Positions 1 to 12,257 of a stretch of 64,000 nucleotides of DNA are shown here, piece after piece; the first letter of the stretch is position 1; each line of letters begins with the position of its first letter. The DNA is taken from contig CM042085.1 in the NCBI GenBank assembly GCA_023512835.1, positions 30,489,812 through 30,553,811 on the forward strand, in the 5' to 3' direction. The position numbers and the translations under genes were made by a program. The notes under the pieces are model-generated. The model searched no databases and was not told the origin of the DNA. It saw only the letters and a list, made by a program, of their open reading frames with translations. This stretch comes from Taxillus chinensis. Lineage: Eukaryota; Streptophyta; Magnoliopsida; Santalales; Loranthaceae.

Positions 1-1039
1 TCTATTTTTGCCCATCTTAATTTTTGTATCAATATTTGTGTTTAGGGCTTTGTTTATTTTTGATCCCAGTTTCATCCTTGGCTACCCTTTTCGTGTAATT
101 TGGATTGCTGTTGTGAGTTGTAATGTGTAAACCCTTTCACTATATGAAAAAGGGGGATCAAACCAATAGGTGCAGATCTTCTCTCTATTTATTTCTCCCA
201 TACACTGACTCTGTCCCTTCGAGAGTAGATTGAGACGCATCATTATTATTGCTGGACCCCTGAAACCCCAAAGAAAATGCAAAAGATAAAGATAAGGAGA
301 GTGGAGAGAAAATAATATACAGTTTACGCATAAAATAAAATAAAATAAAATAATAATAATAATAATAATTACTTTCTACATATTTGTTTGGGATTAAAAG
401 TAAATTGAGAGAAGCCTAACAAAACACACAGAAAATAGAAAGCCAAAATAAAAAATTATATGAGAATTCTAAACAAGGAAAATGAGTAGGCAAGGAGGAA
501 AGTACGAAGAAAAGATAATTAGTAATCAAGGAAAATTCATCGATTATAAAAAATATTTTATTATTTTTAATTTTTTGTTTTGTGCTTGATGAAACCTGCT
601 ATATGCAAGTATATTGGTGAGGCATTTGTATATTCATGCGTGAGTGGAATTAAAATTTAAAATATGACCCACAATTTTTTAATAATAATATAAATTTAAA
701 AATAATTTTGAAAAACACACATGCGTTTTAAAAACTATTTTATATTTTAAAATTAAAATGTAATTTTATCATAAAACTTAAATAAATTTAGTTTTTATTT
801 TTATTTTTACTTTTATTTTTTTTCTATTTTATTACTTGAGCTCACCAAATGTTATTTAAAAAAAAGTCTCAATTTTATAAAAGACAATCTTTTTAAAATA
901 CATAATCTCTCGAAATTATTTTTAAATTACAATTCAAATTCTAACAGAATTTTAGAAAATAAAATAAAGAAATCAAAACTTATATCCAATGCCTTAAAAA
1001 TTATAATATTTGCACACACGCTCAATGATTCGAGACATA
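1..1039. other. AT-rich noncoding flank
   Basis: No coding region can be supported here. The stretch is strongly AT-rich, with a short run of repeated TAAAA units followed by a TAA/ATA microsatellite around 330-370 and long A/T tracts from 540 to 1000. A short minus-strand open frame near 82-282 has no recognisable family and looks like chance. Confidence 0.6.
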
Positions 1040-1320
1040 TTATCACGGGATGAGAATTTCAACCCGAACGATGCTTAGTCGCATCGGTGCAATCTAAACA
1101 AATCTTATCACTTGAGACAAACTAGTTTCATCCTACCTCGAGCTCGTCACGAGAATGATTCTAATTCTTGATTAATTTGCGTAGGAATGGTTAATTTCCT
1201 TTTTATCGTCAAATCTACGATTAGCGGCATGCTCTTCACATTTAACTGGATCAACACGTCTAAATTTCAAATGAACTCCTATCGATTCTCTAGCATGAAC
1301 TCGAAACCTTTTCAGTAAGC
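1040..1320. repeat. Dispersed repeat fragment, related to 8040-8280
   Basis: This stretch aligns by eye with about 8040-8280 in the same orientation. Shared blocks include the CTCGAGCTCGTCACGAGA / CTTGAGCTCATCAAGAGA pair and the TTAGCGGCATGCTC / CTAGCGGCGTACACC pair. A CACATTTAAC-GG-TC block is also shared, as is TCGATTCTCT / TCGATCTCTC. Divergence is high, so this is an old copy. The family is unknown. No transposase or reverse transcriptase is visible. Confidence 0.55.
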
Positions 1321-3468
1321 TACACTTTTCACACTGTCACTCAAAATAACACAAACACGAATCTGAATCTCGTCACAGAGACCTCCGAGCTGCTCTGGCT
1401 GTGACAATGTGCTTGTTGCTAATATTACATAACCATGCCTTGTTTGGGTTGTGTGAAAATTTATAGCTAGTTTTTCTTCGTCCATGTCAGCGATAATGAC
1501 ACGGCAAGGAACCAGGGCCCCCACTAGAGAGACACCGCGCACCAAGCCGTGGAGCTGAGTAATCCAAATGGTCTCCCAGTCACTGCATTGGATGGTCCAT
1601 CAATGTTTTCGGTGGAGATTCGTGATTTCTTTCTTTATTATTTTTTTCTCACATCTACTTACTAAATCTATTTAAAAATATAATGCGTTAGACAAAATAA
1701 AAAAAATATTATTTTTTAAAAATAAATAATAAATTCTCAAAATTAAAAACATATTTATTTCTTATTTCCGAACTCCTGGCGAAATCTAAGGGAAGGAAAG
1801 GTACAGACGTGGGCGATAGATTTAAGGACAAAAAGTCTGAATCCCGCCGATTGCGTTTTTTGGTACTTGAGTCCTTATTTGTGTAGGCTCTCACCAAATA
1901 TGCACCGACTTGAAATAGTTACAGAATGAATTACTAAAATTTAAAGCAGCTAAGGTGTGCAAAGCGATTACACTTCCTTTGTGTCAAACATTTGTTATTC
2001 CAGAAACTAACACAATATTCCCTTGTAACAGAGAAATCATTAAGATGTAAAACTTCCTTCTGCCTTTAAAATAAACCCAAGCCAATTTCAACAACGAAAG
2101 ACCACCATATGAACTACTTGGGTCTAACAACTAGGTCAACGAGCAACAACATAATCATTTCTGGAAACTCTATTACTGAACTAGTGGTAAACAGCGCCAT
2201 AGGAGCACCCTGCAGCAGAAACAAAAGAATATGATACTCTGTAGATCAGAGTGTACGTTACCACGGCACACCCACAAATTCACAATTTATAATTTGCTTT
2301 GATGAGGCAAGGCACATCAAGTTTGCATATGCCATGAGAGATCACAGGAGCACCATACACCTAAAGCAGAAGAATATTATATACTTTGGAAATTAGACAG
2401 TTAACTCAAGGGGAGTTCCCAATGCGACACAAAATTTTGATTGTTTTCGTATACAAAAGCTGTTCTTAAAATATTTATTTGGTTATAAGGCTCCGGAACA
2501 TTAAATATTATTATTACCAACATTATACTCGGCACTAGAGTGTTGATTGCCTGGTCCTGATATGAAACTCCTGTACTACCTGAATCTGTCAGAAAATGAG
2601 TAATTTTCTTTTTTTGCATTAGATTATATTTAAAAAACTATAAATTGGTTACCCTCCCACTCAGCGTAATTCTCGGTCTCAGTGAATGCTGAAGCAGATA
2701 GAAACAACTTGCATCACTCCCATAATAAAGTCGCAAAAAGCAGACCCCAGGGCAAGGGACACAGGAGCGCAACTTCTGAAAAAACATAGATCATCACCAA
2801 CGCTGACGGAGAACAAAAACAGAAAATGAATGGGGCAAAAAGGAATGACACAAGTTGGTAACCAACTCCCAAGGTGGAGATTCGTTACCTACTCCAAAGG
2901 TGGGGATTTTCTGATTGTTATATTACTATATTTCTGTCTCCATTCTAAACATTAGCCAAATTACAACTCCTGCAAGCCAAACTCTCAAGCTAATAAAAAA
3001 ACCGGAAACAAAGTACAACCCATGACAAACATAGGGAATAAAGGTAAGGGGCGCACGGCCATGACAATCAAGATTTATATATTACCTTCAAATTGGGAAG
3101 AAAAAAAAAAGCTTCCATTGCAGCTGCAGTAAATATTATTCCTGTAAATGTTTTGAGCCTGTCTTAACTAATAAAAAATAAGGTACCCCACAGCAACCTC
3201 GAATAGAAGGGCACTAGAAATACTGAAAACAATGCTTCAGATATATTAAAACGAAGATTTAAGTGCAAAGCCTTGTTAGAGATACAACGGAAATTTTTGT
3301 ACCTACCTCAATTTTTTCCCCTTTCAAACAACATAGAAGGCAGATGCTAAACTCTCAACAAAGCTGCAAGATGATGGAAAAAGTTTCATCCATGACAACG
3401 ATTATGACTGTGCCTTCAAGAAAATGCGCCATACAAGAGTCCATTACCAGGCATATATCTGCAGTCCT
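1321..3468. other. Noncoding DNA 3' of the LUC7-like gene
   Basis: No gene can be supported. The LUC7-like gene on the minus strand ends at 3469, so the part nearest 3469 (perhaps down to about 2650) probably contains its 3' UTR. Its poly(A) site cannot be placed. Several short open frames on both strands are low-complexity or lack family resemblance. AT-rich tracts occupy about 1620-1740. Confidence 0.5.
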
Positions 3469-5912
3469 TCAATATGGACGAACTGGACTTCTAGCAGATC
3501 TCTGGCGTCCATGGCGTACAGGTGAATGTGACCTGCTCCTCTCACGATATCTGTCCCTGTGTCCATCTCGTCCATTCCTGAAATTGTTGTGCTTCCAATC
3601 CATCTCTCGTGCCACACTGCGGTTTCCTCTACCATTCCGGTCCCGTGACCGTTCACGACTCTGATCCCAATCCCGATACCGATCTCGATCTGAATTCTTG
3701 TCCCTGTCACCTGAGTTGCTTCTTCTTTCTCTATTATCATATTCTTTCTCCTTCTGCTTCTTCTGTTCTGATTCCTTCTCACGTTTTATTCTTTCCTCTT
3801 CCTTTGCCTTCTCCTTAGCAGCCTATAAATTGAACATTGGAACTCAATTAATATTCAAGGAAAGGTTCCATGTTGGCATATTCATATTCAGAACGTCTAT
3901 GTGGTGGTGAGACATACTTTGTACTCAGAGATGAAGTCCCTGACCATGCCATAGCCAATATGCTGCTTTCCTGTGATATGAGATTGAGTCCTCTCAGCAG
4001 CATCATTTGCAACAAGAAAAGAGCCACAGATTTCACACAGAGCCATCTTTTTTTCCTGAACAAGCAATGATACTTTGTCCTGGGGCTGTTGTGAAAGGAC
4101 AATCTTCTCAACATTGAGTATCTCAACCTGTTGAAAAACATTAGCAGAAATTTAAACTAAATGGAATTCTAAAATAATAAGGGCTCAAAATTTATTGTTC
4201 CCAAGGCATAACGTAGAACTTTATATATATATAGAGAGAGAGAGAGAATAGATGACGGTGAAACTCTTTTTTCATTAATAAGAAAACACTCAGAAATAGC
4301 AGCAACACCTTTCTCATCAGTGCCTCTGCTTCGTCTACCTTTCCCACTTCACCCAGGCCCTCAGCTTGTTCAAGGAGATTTTTGATTTTCTCCTCTAGAA
4401 CGGATAATTGCTCACCCTTTTCCGCTGAGATGGGAGGAGATGGCGTTGCTTCAACCTCCTGAGCAAGGCGTTCACGCCCACGCCTAACTCTTCTATCCAA
4501 ATCCATAACCTGAAGTGCGAACAAGAAATATAAATTTTAGATATAAGCATAAAAATCAGAGGCCATTATAGTGCAAACCAAATATAACCCACCAATTTCT
4601 CACAGAACTGAGCAAGTTCAGCTTCAAACTTGGGCACATAGGAGTCATGTCTTGGAGATTTCTCAAAACTAAATTAATACAAAAAGTCCTCATTAAACCC
4701 AAGAAGTGAAAAGCCAAGTAGCATATCCATAATGCTCTAAATAATATTAAAAACAAACAGATAAGACACAATTCAAAACCATAAAAAAAAAAACATAACA
4801 CATTGAAACAGCACTTGTCTAGAAGGCACAGTAGAGCAAATCAGGGAACAATTGTCACATGGTCATCATAGAAGGCACAGTACCATAGTATGTAGGAAAA
4901 CAGTGCAGCATCATATAAGTGCCATGTTTTACTGAAGTTATCTCTTGGTTCATTAGTCGTAAACAGCCACCTAACTTCAGTTCAGGCCCAAGTAAAACAG
5001 AATGCTGCATCCCCCAACCACCAAGCAAAACAGGTAGTTTCTTGGTCACAACAGGCTAAAGCTAAAGTGTCATTAGAGAGCTTTACACAGGGTAGAACCG
5101 CCTAGACTACATTCTAGGATAGATTGTCTATTCAAATATGTTTCCAAAGTTGGTTACATAGTATTTACTTAAGGCACTCAACCATATATATAACTAGCTC
5201 CATAGAAATACCTGAAAACAGTCAATGGCAATAATCATAAAACCAAATATGAATATTAAAAAGAAGGCATTCTTAATCACCTTTCTTTCAGCTTCGGATC
5301 ATGAATCCTAGGGCATGCTCCTGTTGCAGCAAAAATTCAAAGGTTACATGCTCAAAACCTCAAAGACTATCATACACCACTGGTCACTGATACATTCACT
5401 GATTCGAACTTCAACCACTCTTAGTTATCAGTTACTAGAAAGCAAATCCATAACGAACAAAAAAAATGAATAATTTAATTCAAAGTTTTCTAGTTTCCTC
5501 AAACAAATATGGTTAAATTTGAAGGCAAATATTCTAGGTTTCTCACCAGACGGAGCTGCATAGGAAGCTCAATTACAACATTCACATACACAAACGCAAC
5601 GAGAATGAAAATTAAAAGTGAATTCGAAACAGAAGCCTCGAATGAACGCACCGAGATCGCTGCGAGTGTTGACGAACAGGTCGTGAGGACAGAACCGGAC
5701 CATGTAGAACCCACAAACCTCCTTAGAGTCCCATGTAATTTCCTTGTATGTTTTTCTCTCATCCTCGGTCAGATTTCGAGCTGAAATTCAAAGACAAACG
5801 ATTGAATTAATCAAAAACATCCTTCAAACGCAGCGAATGCGATGCATAAATCGGGTTTCTGGAAGGTACCTGCACCCATGAGCTCATCCAGGAGAGCTCT
5901 CTGAGCATCCAT
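3469..5912 (-). CDS. LUC7-like: LUC7-like U1 snRNP-associated splicing factor
   Basis: The product is a nuclear protein of the LUC7 family, which binds the U1 snRNP and helps select 5' splice sites. Seven coding exons join in frame: 5870-5912, 5652-5780, 5281-5320, 4593-4668, 4309-4509, 3918-4127 and 3469-3822. They total 1053 nt and encode 350 residues. All introns have GT-AG ends. The start matches the conserved family N-terminus MDAQRALLDELMG. Zinc finger 1 is CCCH type, with C37, C45, C60 and H64 in the VCGFYMVRFCPHDLF region. A charged coiled segment follows at about residues 98-163. Zinc finger 2 is C2H2-like, with C194, C197, H213 and H219 (CEICGSFL, then HITGKQH). The tail from about residue 234 is rich in RE, RD and RS dipeptides and ends in SPVRPY. 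Length and domain order are normal for plant LUC7 proteins. Exon boundaries are inferred from frame and motifs. Confidence 0.93.
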
Positions 5913-5930
5913 GGCTGAGTACGAAGATCA

Positions 5931-5971
5931 GAGAGAGAGAGAGAGGGGGGGGAGGGGGGGGGGGGGGGGTG
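5931..5971. repeat. GA microsatellite and G-run upstream of the LUC7-like start
   Basis: A GA dinucleotide tract runs directly into long G-runs broken by single A's, just upstream of the LUC7-like ATG. On the transcribed minus strand it is a CT/C-rich 5' UTR or core-promoter tract, a common position for pyrimidine-rich elements in plant genes. The length is probably polymorphic. Confidence 0.75.
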
Positions 5972-6039
5972 GAGGGAGTCGGAGTTGGAGTGAGGCTGTT
6001 TTTTAGGGTTGCTGGAAACACGATAATGATGATCCACAT

Positions 6040-7561
6040 TTCCCTAAAACATCATTTTAAATTTAAAAAAAAAAAAAAACTAAGGCCTGTGTTTCGTTTG
6101 GTCGAATTATTTTTTAAAATATAACTATTTTTAAAAATCTTAATTCTATATAATTTTTTATTCAAATATTTTTAAATTTATTAAATTTACTGTTTTTAAA
6201 AATAATTTTATTCTAAAAAATAAACGAACCCTTAAAACTTCAAAACATACTTCCATTCAACGTTAAAATAAAATTTGAAGATACATAAATAGTTTTTTTA
6301 TTATTTATTTTCTAAAAATGTTTCTCATAATTTTTTATAGTTTATTTGACACGTGTTTACATTTGAATGGATATAATAAATAAAAGAGGAAAAAACAAAA
6401 ATATTATTTTAATAAAATACAAAATTTACAAGAAATTAGAGATAAAATGTTTTTTAAAACGAGTAAAATTTATGATAAACTTTTAAGGAGTGTCATTTTT
6501 AGCTAAAATTTGGAAAAAAAAAAAATAGAAAACTCAATGTGGATGCTCTTACATAATTAGTCCTAGGAAAGACTCGAGAGACATTTATTCAAGTCTAACT
6601 GATCATATGCGTCATGTTGATGGTAGCCTATGACCTTGGGTGCTTGTAAAACTTTATTCACAACCTATTTGAGTTTTCTACTAGTGTTAGAACATTTACA
6701 TCAGGTTTTATATAATTAATATTTTCCTATAATTTATACAAAAAATTAAAAATTTACAAAAAAAAAAAAACACATCCACAACAGGTTCCTTAAAATGATG
6801 TATAAAAATAGAGAATGAATAATAGGAGTGTAACTTTAAATCATCGACACCGATCCAAACCGACTTACCAAAATCAATAATTTATTAAACCATTGAAACT
6901 AAATAAAAATCAATTTGGTTTGATTTGAAACCAAATAATATGCTATTATTTGTTAATACTTATAATTATTATTTACTTATTTCCATTCTCCGACATCAAC
7001 TGTCTAGAGCTTTCCGTTCCGTTGTGTATCGTCTATGCTTCAACTTGCCCCTCTCCTACATGTAGCACTTCTTCTTATTCAGAAAGTGCCACCGAGAGAT
7101 GTCTTGAATTCTTGGGGTGTGATACTCGGTGATTACCTTTTGCCCCCCCCCCCCCCCCCCCCCCCCCAATGACCTGACTTTTATTTGAATTTTTTGAATT
7201 TTAAAAATATAAATAATGGCTCTTATAAATATGTCTATTTTGCTCATTCAATTTCATTTTCCCCAAAATACTATATCGAGATAATACAAAAGTTCTCTAT
7301 TTTTTGTTATATAATTAAGGCCATTTCATCTCATATAATTCACTTCATCTTAGGGCTCATTTGGTATGCGTGAATAAAATTAAGGAAAATAGAATAGAAT
7401 GAGAATGATTTATTACCTTACTCATAATTGGTATACAATACTATGAATAAAGTAATTTTGTTAAAATTATAAAATTATCGACAAAAATAAAAAGTCACAT
7501 CATTGTCACAAGACTCCACCCTCACCCTGCCTTAGTATTATCTTTATACACAGGAGTACAC
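6040..7561. other. AT-rich intergenic region with a C homopolymer
   Basis: No gene is supported. The region holds A/T-rich DNA with fragments typical of plant transposon ends and a run of 25 C's at 7143-7167. Short open frames that span the homopolymer encode only low-complexity sequence. Confidence 0.6.
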
Positions 7562-8400
7562 TGTCACAGGGTCAGGGTTTTTACTTGTGCAGCACTCGAT
7601 CATCCTAATGGATGTTCTAAGCAGCGTGCACCTACGCCACTTTTGAGACGCTCACCAGCCCCACACTGTTCGGGGAGTGACATTCTCCCCCACTTGATTT
7701 CGCAACGCTCTCATTGTGTCCAGCGAGTTCGAAGGAACCAAAATTGTTTAGCACACTCCTTTCGACTCCCACAATGTTACTCTATCCCATCCTCGAGTAC
7801 TCCACCATGGCTTGGCAGGGGCAGCCAACAACGTGGTGGACACGATGTGTGCAAGACCTTCATCTGGTTGACCCCCATCTCTTAGGGGCTTCAATCCCTT
7901 CCAACTTGGGATCAGGGGCCACATATGTTTGTCGCAAGAGTACTTTGGTGAGCTTTCTGGATACTGGCCACAACCGCTCTAATATCACTTTGTCACGGAG
8001 TCAGAGTTTTCACTTGTGCGGCACTCAGTCACCCTGGTGGATGCTCCGAGTAAGCCATACTGATTGGGACACACGTAGATTAGTTTCGCTCCGCCTTGAG
8101 CTCATCAAGAGAACAACTTTAATTTCCGACCGGTTTGTGTAGGGATGATCAAGTCCCCTCGTTATCATCAAGTCCGAGACTAGCGGCGTACACCCCACAT
8201 TTAACCGGGTCGGTACGTCTCGAACTTCGAAAGAGCTCTATCGATCTCTCGCACAAACTATCGTGGAGCCTATCCCATCCGCACTGCTATACTTTTCACC
8301 TTGCCCCTTCACAAGTAACACGCACCTGCGCTACTTGGGAGACACTTGCCAGTCTATCTTTGTTCGGGGCATGATAAGTACACCCACCCCCCCCACCCCC
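7562..8400. repeat. Dispersed repeat with internal direct repeats
   Basis: Two blocks begin with nearly the same words: TGTCACAGGGTCAGGGTTTT at 7562, and TGTCACGGAGTCAGAGTTTT at about 7989. After each, the same downstream block recurs: CACCTACGCCACTTTTGAGAC near 7630, and CACCTGCGCTACTTGGGAGAC near 8322. The second block also carries about 200 bp that is absent from the first but is shared with 1040-1320. This looks like one old repeat family in two structural forms. No protein domain is visible, so the class is unknown. Confidence 0.5.
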
Positions 8401-8640
8401 TACGTCATTTTGGATCCAAGCGGCGACTTTTAGACACAGGCGTACATATGATGGATAAAGGGTGAAATTGCAAATTGATTTCCCTATTGATGAGAATGTT
8501 TCAATACCAAGGGAGTAGGGGTAATGAACATTACATAATTTAAGGTAATGTTTATCCCAAAATAATGAAACATTACCTTTTATTGGCTCTACCAAATGCA
8601 GGAATTGAAATAAAATTCATTCTATTGTATTTCATTATAT

Positions 8641-8645
8641 GACAT
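8641..8645. repeat. Left target-site duplication GACAT of the solo LTR
   Basis: The pentamer GACAT lies immediately before the TGTCACG start of the LTR. It is repeated exactly at 10747-10751 after the LTR's terminal TTTACA. Five-bp duplications are the usual signature of LTR-retrotransposon integration. Confidence 0.85.
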
Positions 8646-10746
8646 TGTCACGCCCCCAAATTCCAGGGAACCTGGAACCAGAAACATGACTTCCCCTTGC
8701 CCACACCCGAAAGGTCAAGGGGTTGGTGACTAGCACCAATAGAGACTACACCACGGGTGCTGTCTCAATCATACAATCCTGTACAGTCATACATCAAGGG
8801 TAATCCTGTACTCTTCCATAAATCATCATGCATACAATAAGTCAAACAGTCATACAGACATCACATCACAATAGTATGCAAATACAATTGTCCATAGACC
8901 CATGTCCGGGATACAATACAAAACAATACAGAATACAGTACTGTATTATACATCAGAGTAGTGGGCACGTCCTCCTGGAAGAAAGTCATCCACTAGTCTT
9001 AGGTCACACCTGAAAAGGTAAACAACAAGTAGGAGTGAGCGATAAGCTCAGTAGGTAACCCCAAAACTCCATATCATGCAAACGTACAAGTCTATACTAT
9101 ATGCTCAGTGTACTCGTGCACTGTGTAGTGTGCACAATCATCAAGACACGGCCTGCAAACAAACATCAGGACCCAGCCTGCCCACATAGGACAGCTTGTC
9201 CACGATCCTTCACGGGATCCCAGCTCAGGGCACTCAGCCCTAGCTCCACGAGCTCAATGGCTCAACACGATCCTCAACCGGATCCCAGCTCAGGGCACTT
9301 AGCCCTACCACAGCGCTATATGCCCGAACATAGTGCCACACAGCCCTGCCATCGGCGCATATGCTTGCCCCGTCAACCACATAACATCATCTGTACTTCA
9401 CGGTAAGAACCCAACAAGTCATAGAGCCCAAGCCCCAATTCCTCAAACCAACATACCAACACTAATATGACATTAAGGTTCACCATACTCCCTTTATAAC
9501 TGAAACCAGTCTTCACAAATCGATCATCATTCCTTGACCAAGGAAGGAAATACCCATAGGAGTTATTTTCTTGAAATAAAAAGTCTCGGCATTGGGTCTC
9601 CATATCAGAACTAAGATAATCTGATTTTTGGGGATTTTTCTAAGATGTCTAACCCCACTTTCCAAAAATTCACCTTCACGAAAAACTGGATTTTTCCGAG
9701 ATTTTGCACTAAATCTCAATTTTCACATTTTAAAGGAGTGAGAATTTATTTTTCTAGTATTTTTCTTTGAATCCAAGTGGGGGGTATTTCGTTATTTACA
9801 TTGTAACTTAAGTATAATACGTAGGCATAATGGTTACAATGTAAATGGGTCCAGGCACCCTGACAACTGCACTATTTAACTGCTCGAGACACCTTGCTCG
9901 AGACACCCCTGCTCGAGACACCTTGCTCGACGCTCTGCTCGATGTTGCTCGACACTCTAGGCTCGAGCATCATGCTCGAGGCTCTTGCTCGACACTCTGC
10001 TCGAGGCCAGCCTCGAGCAGCTTCCCCCGCGCGAATCGCCGATCGTGTTCTTCCTGATTTCGTCCCAAAATCTAATTATACTCATTAAATCTCCATTTTT
10101 AAGCAACAATTCATCCCTATTAAAGAGTTTCTAACATCATCTAGCCATATTAGGCTATCAAACAACCTAAATCATCTAAGTTTCATGCTCAATTTCCATT
10201 TTCCCCAATTCCTAGGGTTTATCATGAATTTTCAAGATTTCATCTAATTCTTACATGTTAATCCAATAAAACAGCAAAAAAAGGGTGAAAAATCAATGGA
10301 ACACCTACCTGGAATAATTATTGACGATCGAACAAGCTTAAAACGTCCCAAATCGACTGCTCCAAGTGCTTCTCTCTCTGCCTCTCTCTCTCTCTCTAAC
10401 GCACAAACACAGAAACGTAAAGTGGAAGCTCTTACTCTTATCCTATTTATATTTCTGCATTTTCTTTTATTTATAAATCCCAAAAATATTAATTGACCTC
10501 CCGAGGTCACGAACTCCAAATTGAGCTCAAGTACAGTCAAAACGCTCAAAATGACGAGCACATCGAGCAAACGCAAGGTCAACTAATAAACCCCGAAAAG
10601 TCAACAATCGGGCCACTCGGGACCCCGACCCAGAATTGAGCCCAATTACAGTCAAAATGTTCACATTAATGAACACAATATTGTCTAGATGTTTTTAGCA
10701 GCAGAAAAAGACTATCTCTCACCCTACCCAAATACGGGTCTTTACA
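8646..10746. mobile_element. Solo LTR of an LTR retrotransposon (probably Gypsy)
   Basis: This 2101-bp segment begins TGTCACGCCCCC and ends GGGTCTTTACA, so it has the canonical TG...CA ends. The exact 5-bp duplication GACAT flanks it. It contains no gag, protease, integrase or reverse transcriptase, and no internal tRNA primer site. The simplest reading is a solo LTR left by recombination between the two LTRs of a full element. The TGTCACGCCCCC start and the long GC-richer body are typical of plant Gypsy LTRs, but assignment to Gypsy is inference. A CTCGAG-rich minisatellite sits at 9881-10022. Short open frames inside it have no recognisable family. Confidence 0.85.
9881..10022. repeat. Degenerate tandem repeat built on GCTCGAGACACC
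   Basis: Short units such as GCTCGAGACACCTT and GCTCGACGCTCT recur about ten times within 140 bp, many carrying the palindrome CTCGAG (an XhoI site). The array lies wholly inside the solo LTR and is therefore part of the retrotransposon's sequence. It has no host role that can be shown. Confidence 0.7.
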
Positions 10747-10751
10747 GACAT
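10747..10751. repeat. Right target-site duplication GACAT of the solo LTR
   Basis: This is an exact copy of 8641-8645, placed directly after the TTTACA end of the LTR. The pair fixes both boundaries of the element. Confidence 0.85.
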
Positions 10752-11291
10752 TATAAATATGAGTATTCCAATTTTTTTTAATGGGCTTATAAATAATATA
10801 TGCCTGCTATTTATTAGTTATTTGTTTGGATTAATATTAAGTTATTAGTTATTTATTTGGATTAATATTAAGTTTAATGTTTGAGCGATGCTCAGATTTT
10901 GGGTTGTACAATCCACTATTTATTATTTGAGTTTGAAATTTGAGTTGGGTTGCCTAAAAAGCTAGATCTATTGTCATATTTGTTAGTTCCGTGATTATAA
11001 AAAAAAGTTATTTTATACACCATTATCTTCACCGGTGGCATCGTGACTCCATTGACCCATGGGGCATAAATATTTCTAAATCCCTCGTTTACTATTTTTT
11101 TTTAAAAACTTAGTGAGCGCATTCCAGTTTGTTAACTGTTGATTGGTGTGAGACCACCAAATCAACGGCCTACAAGCCAGTGCTTGCACAAAACAGGCCT
11201 CTTTATTTTTGTGTGACGTCAACCAACAGATGCTATCTCATTTTCTATTGCGTTACACTGATTCAATCATTTCACTCGAAATATATGGAGC
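10752..11291. other. Noncoding spacer
   Basis: AT-rich DNA lies between two transposable elements. It includes a duplicated block around 10810-10870 based on AGTTATTAGTTATTT and GGATTAATATTAAGTT. No gene is seen. Confidence 0.6.
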
Positions 11292-11294
11292 TTA

Positions 11295-12135
11295 AGAGCA
11301 TCTCCAATGCCATCAAGCTATAATGGACAGCTAAAGTTAATTTTAGCTTGCTACAGTACCATTATAGCTAATGGTACTCCAATGCTATATTAGTTATATT
11401 TTTACCTAACTTTTATTTTTCCTTAACTACCCCCATCCTCTAAAATTCAAACATCCCAAATCCCTAATTATAAACCCTAATCGTGCATCCCACATGCCTG
11501 CGAGACGCAATCCTTTGCGTCCATCTGCGACGCCTGCGAGACGCAATCCTTTGTGTCCATCTGTCGCCGGGGGGGGGGGGGGGGGGCTTTGCGTCCATCT
11601 GGGCCGGCGAGAAGGTGGGTGCGCGAGCTGGAGCATCCATCTGCGTGACGCCGAGGGAGTCGTTGCTGGGCGTCGTCGCAAAGGGAGAATCACGCAGTTA
11701 GGAGTTGGGGTGGGGCGTCGTCACGCGAGCGGGGAGGCGCCATCGCGGAAGTGGTCGCGCAAGCAAGGGGAGAATCGCGCAGGTGGTCGCGCGAGCTGGG
11801 GTGGGGCGTCGTTGTTGGGCGCCGTTGCACGAACGGGGGGAGACATGGCGCAGGTGGTCACGCGAGCGTGCAGGGGAGGTGATTGCCATCGTGCACAGGA
11901 GGTGGGGGAACGAACGGCGATGAAGGAAAATGAGACGTGAAAGGGTTGGGCATGTTAGGAATATTTTAAAAATGAGAGAGAAAGGCTGACATGGCATGTT
12001 CAGTTAAAGCTAAAAAAATATCTATATTTACATAATTTTTTTGCTATAGCTACCTATATAACTAATGCATTGGAGAGACTTTTAAGTTAAATATTACTAT
12101 AGCTATTGCTATAGCTTATGGGTTGGAGATGCTCT
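11295..12135. mobile_element. Non-autonomous TIR element with GC-rich interior, Tourist-like
   Basis: The ends are inverted copies, AGAGCATCTCCAATGC on the left and TTGGAGATGCTCT on the right. The terminal 180-200 bp on each side are AT-rich and partly mirror each other (both contain CTATAGC/TATAGCT words). The flanking trinucleotides are TTA and CTA, an imperfect match to the TWA duplications of PIF/Harbinger-Tourist elements, so the superfamily is tentative. The interior, about 11485-11940, is GC-rich. It contains two copies of GCGAGACGCAATCCTTTG, 18 consecutive G's at 11569-11586, and several GTCGCGCGAGC-like units. No transposase is visible, so mobility would need a helper. The interior may be captured DNA. 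Confidence 0.65.
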
Positions 12136-12138
12136 CTA

Positions 12139-12257
12139 ACTTTTTTTTTTCTATCCCTTTTTATCTATTTTATTTATTTATTTTATAATGCCTCATGTGC
12201 CAATCGAAAATGCTCGAGCGAGTGACAAGGTAAACATCGATTCCCTGCGCATTTGGA
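12139..12257. other. Short spacer left of the duplication array
   Basis: T-rich DNA follows the TIR element. Similarity to the 17490 region starts near 12258, which marks the left edge of duplication copy A. Confidence 0.4.

Noticed and set aside
3444..3782. 112-residue Arg/Ile/Gly-rich protein on the minus strand
   Set aside because: It is the last exon of the LUC7-like gene read in the wrong frame; the correct frame gives the RS/RD tail ending in SPVRPY.
8646..10746. Full-length non-autonomous retrotransposon with two LTRs
   Set aside because: No internal direct repeat of the TGTCACG start, no primer site and no purine tract is visible; a solo LTR explains the ends and duplication.
11483..11940. 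Gly/Arg-rich coding frames on both strands
   Set aside because: They depend on an 18-G homopolymer and GC-rich repeats inside a transposable element; no recognisable domain.
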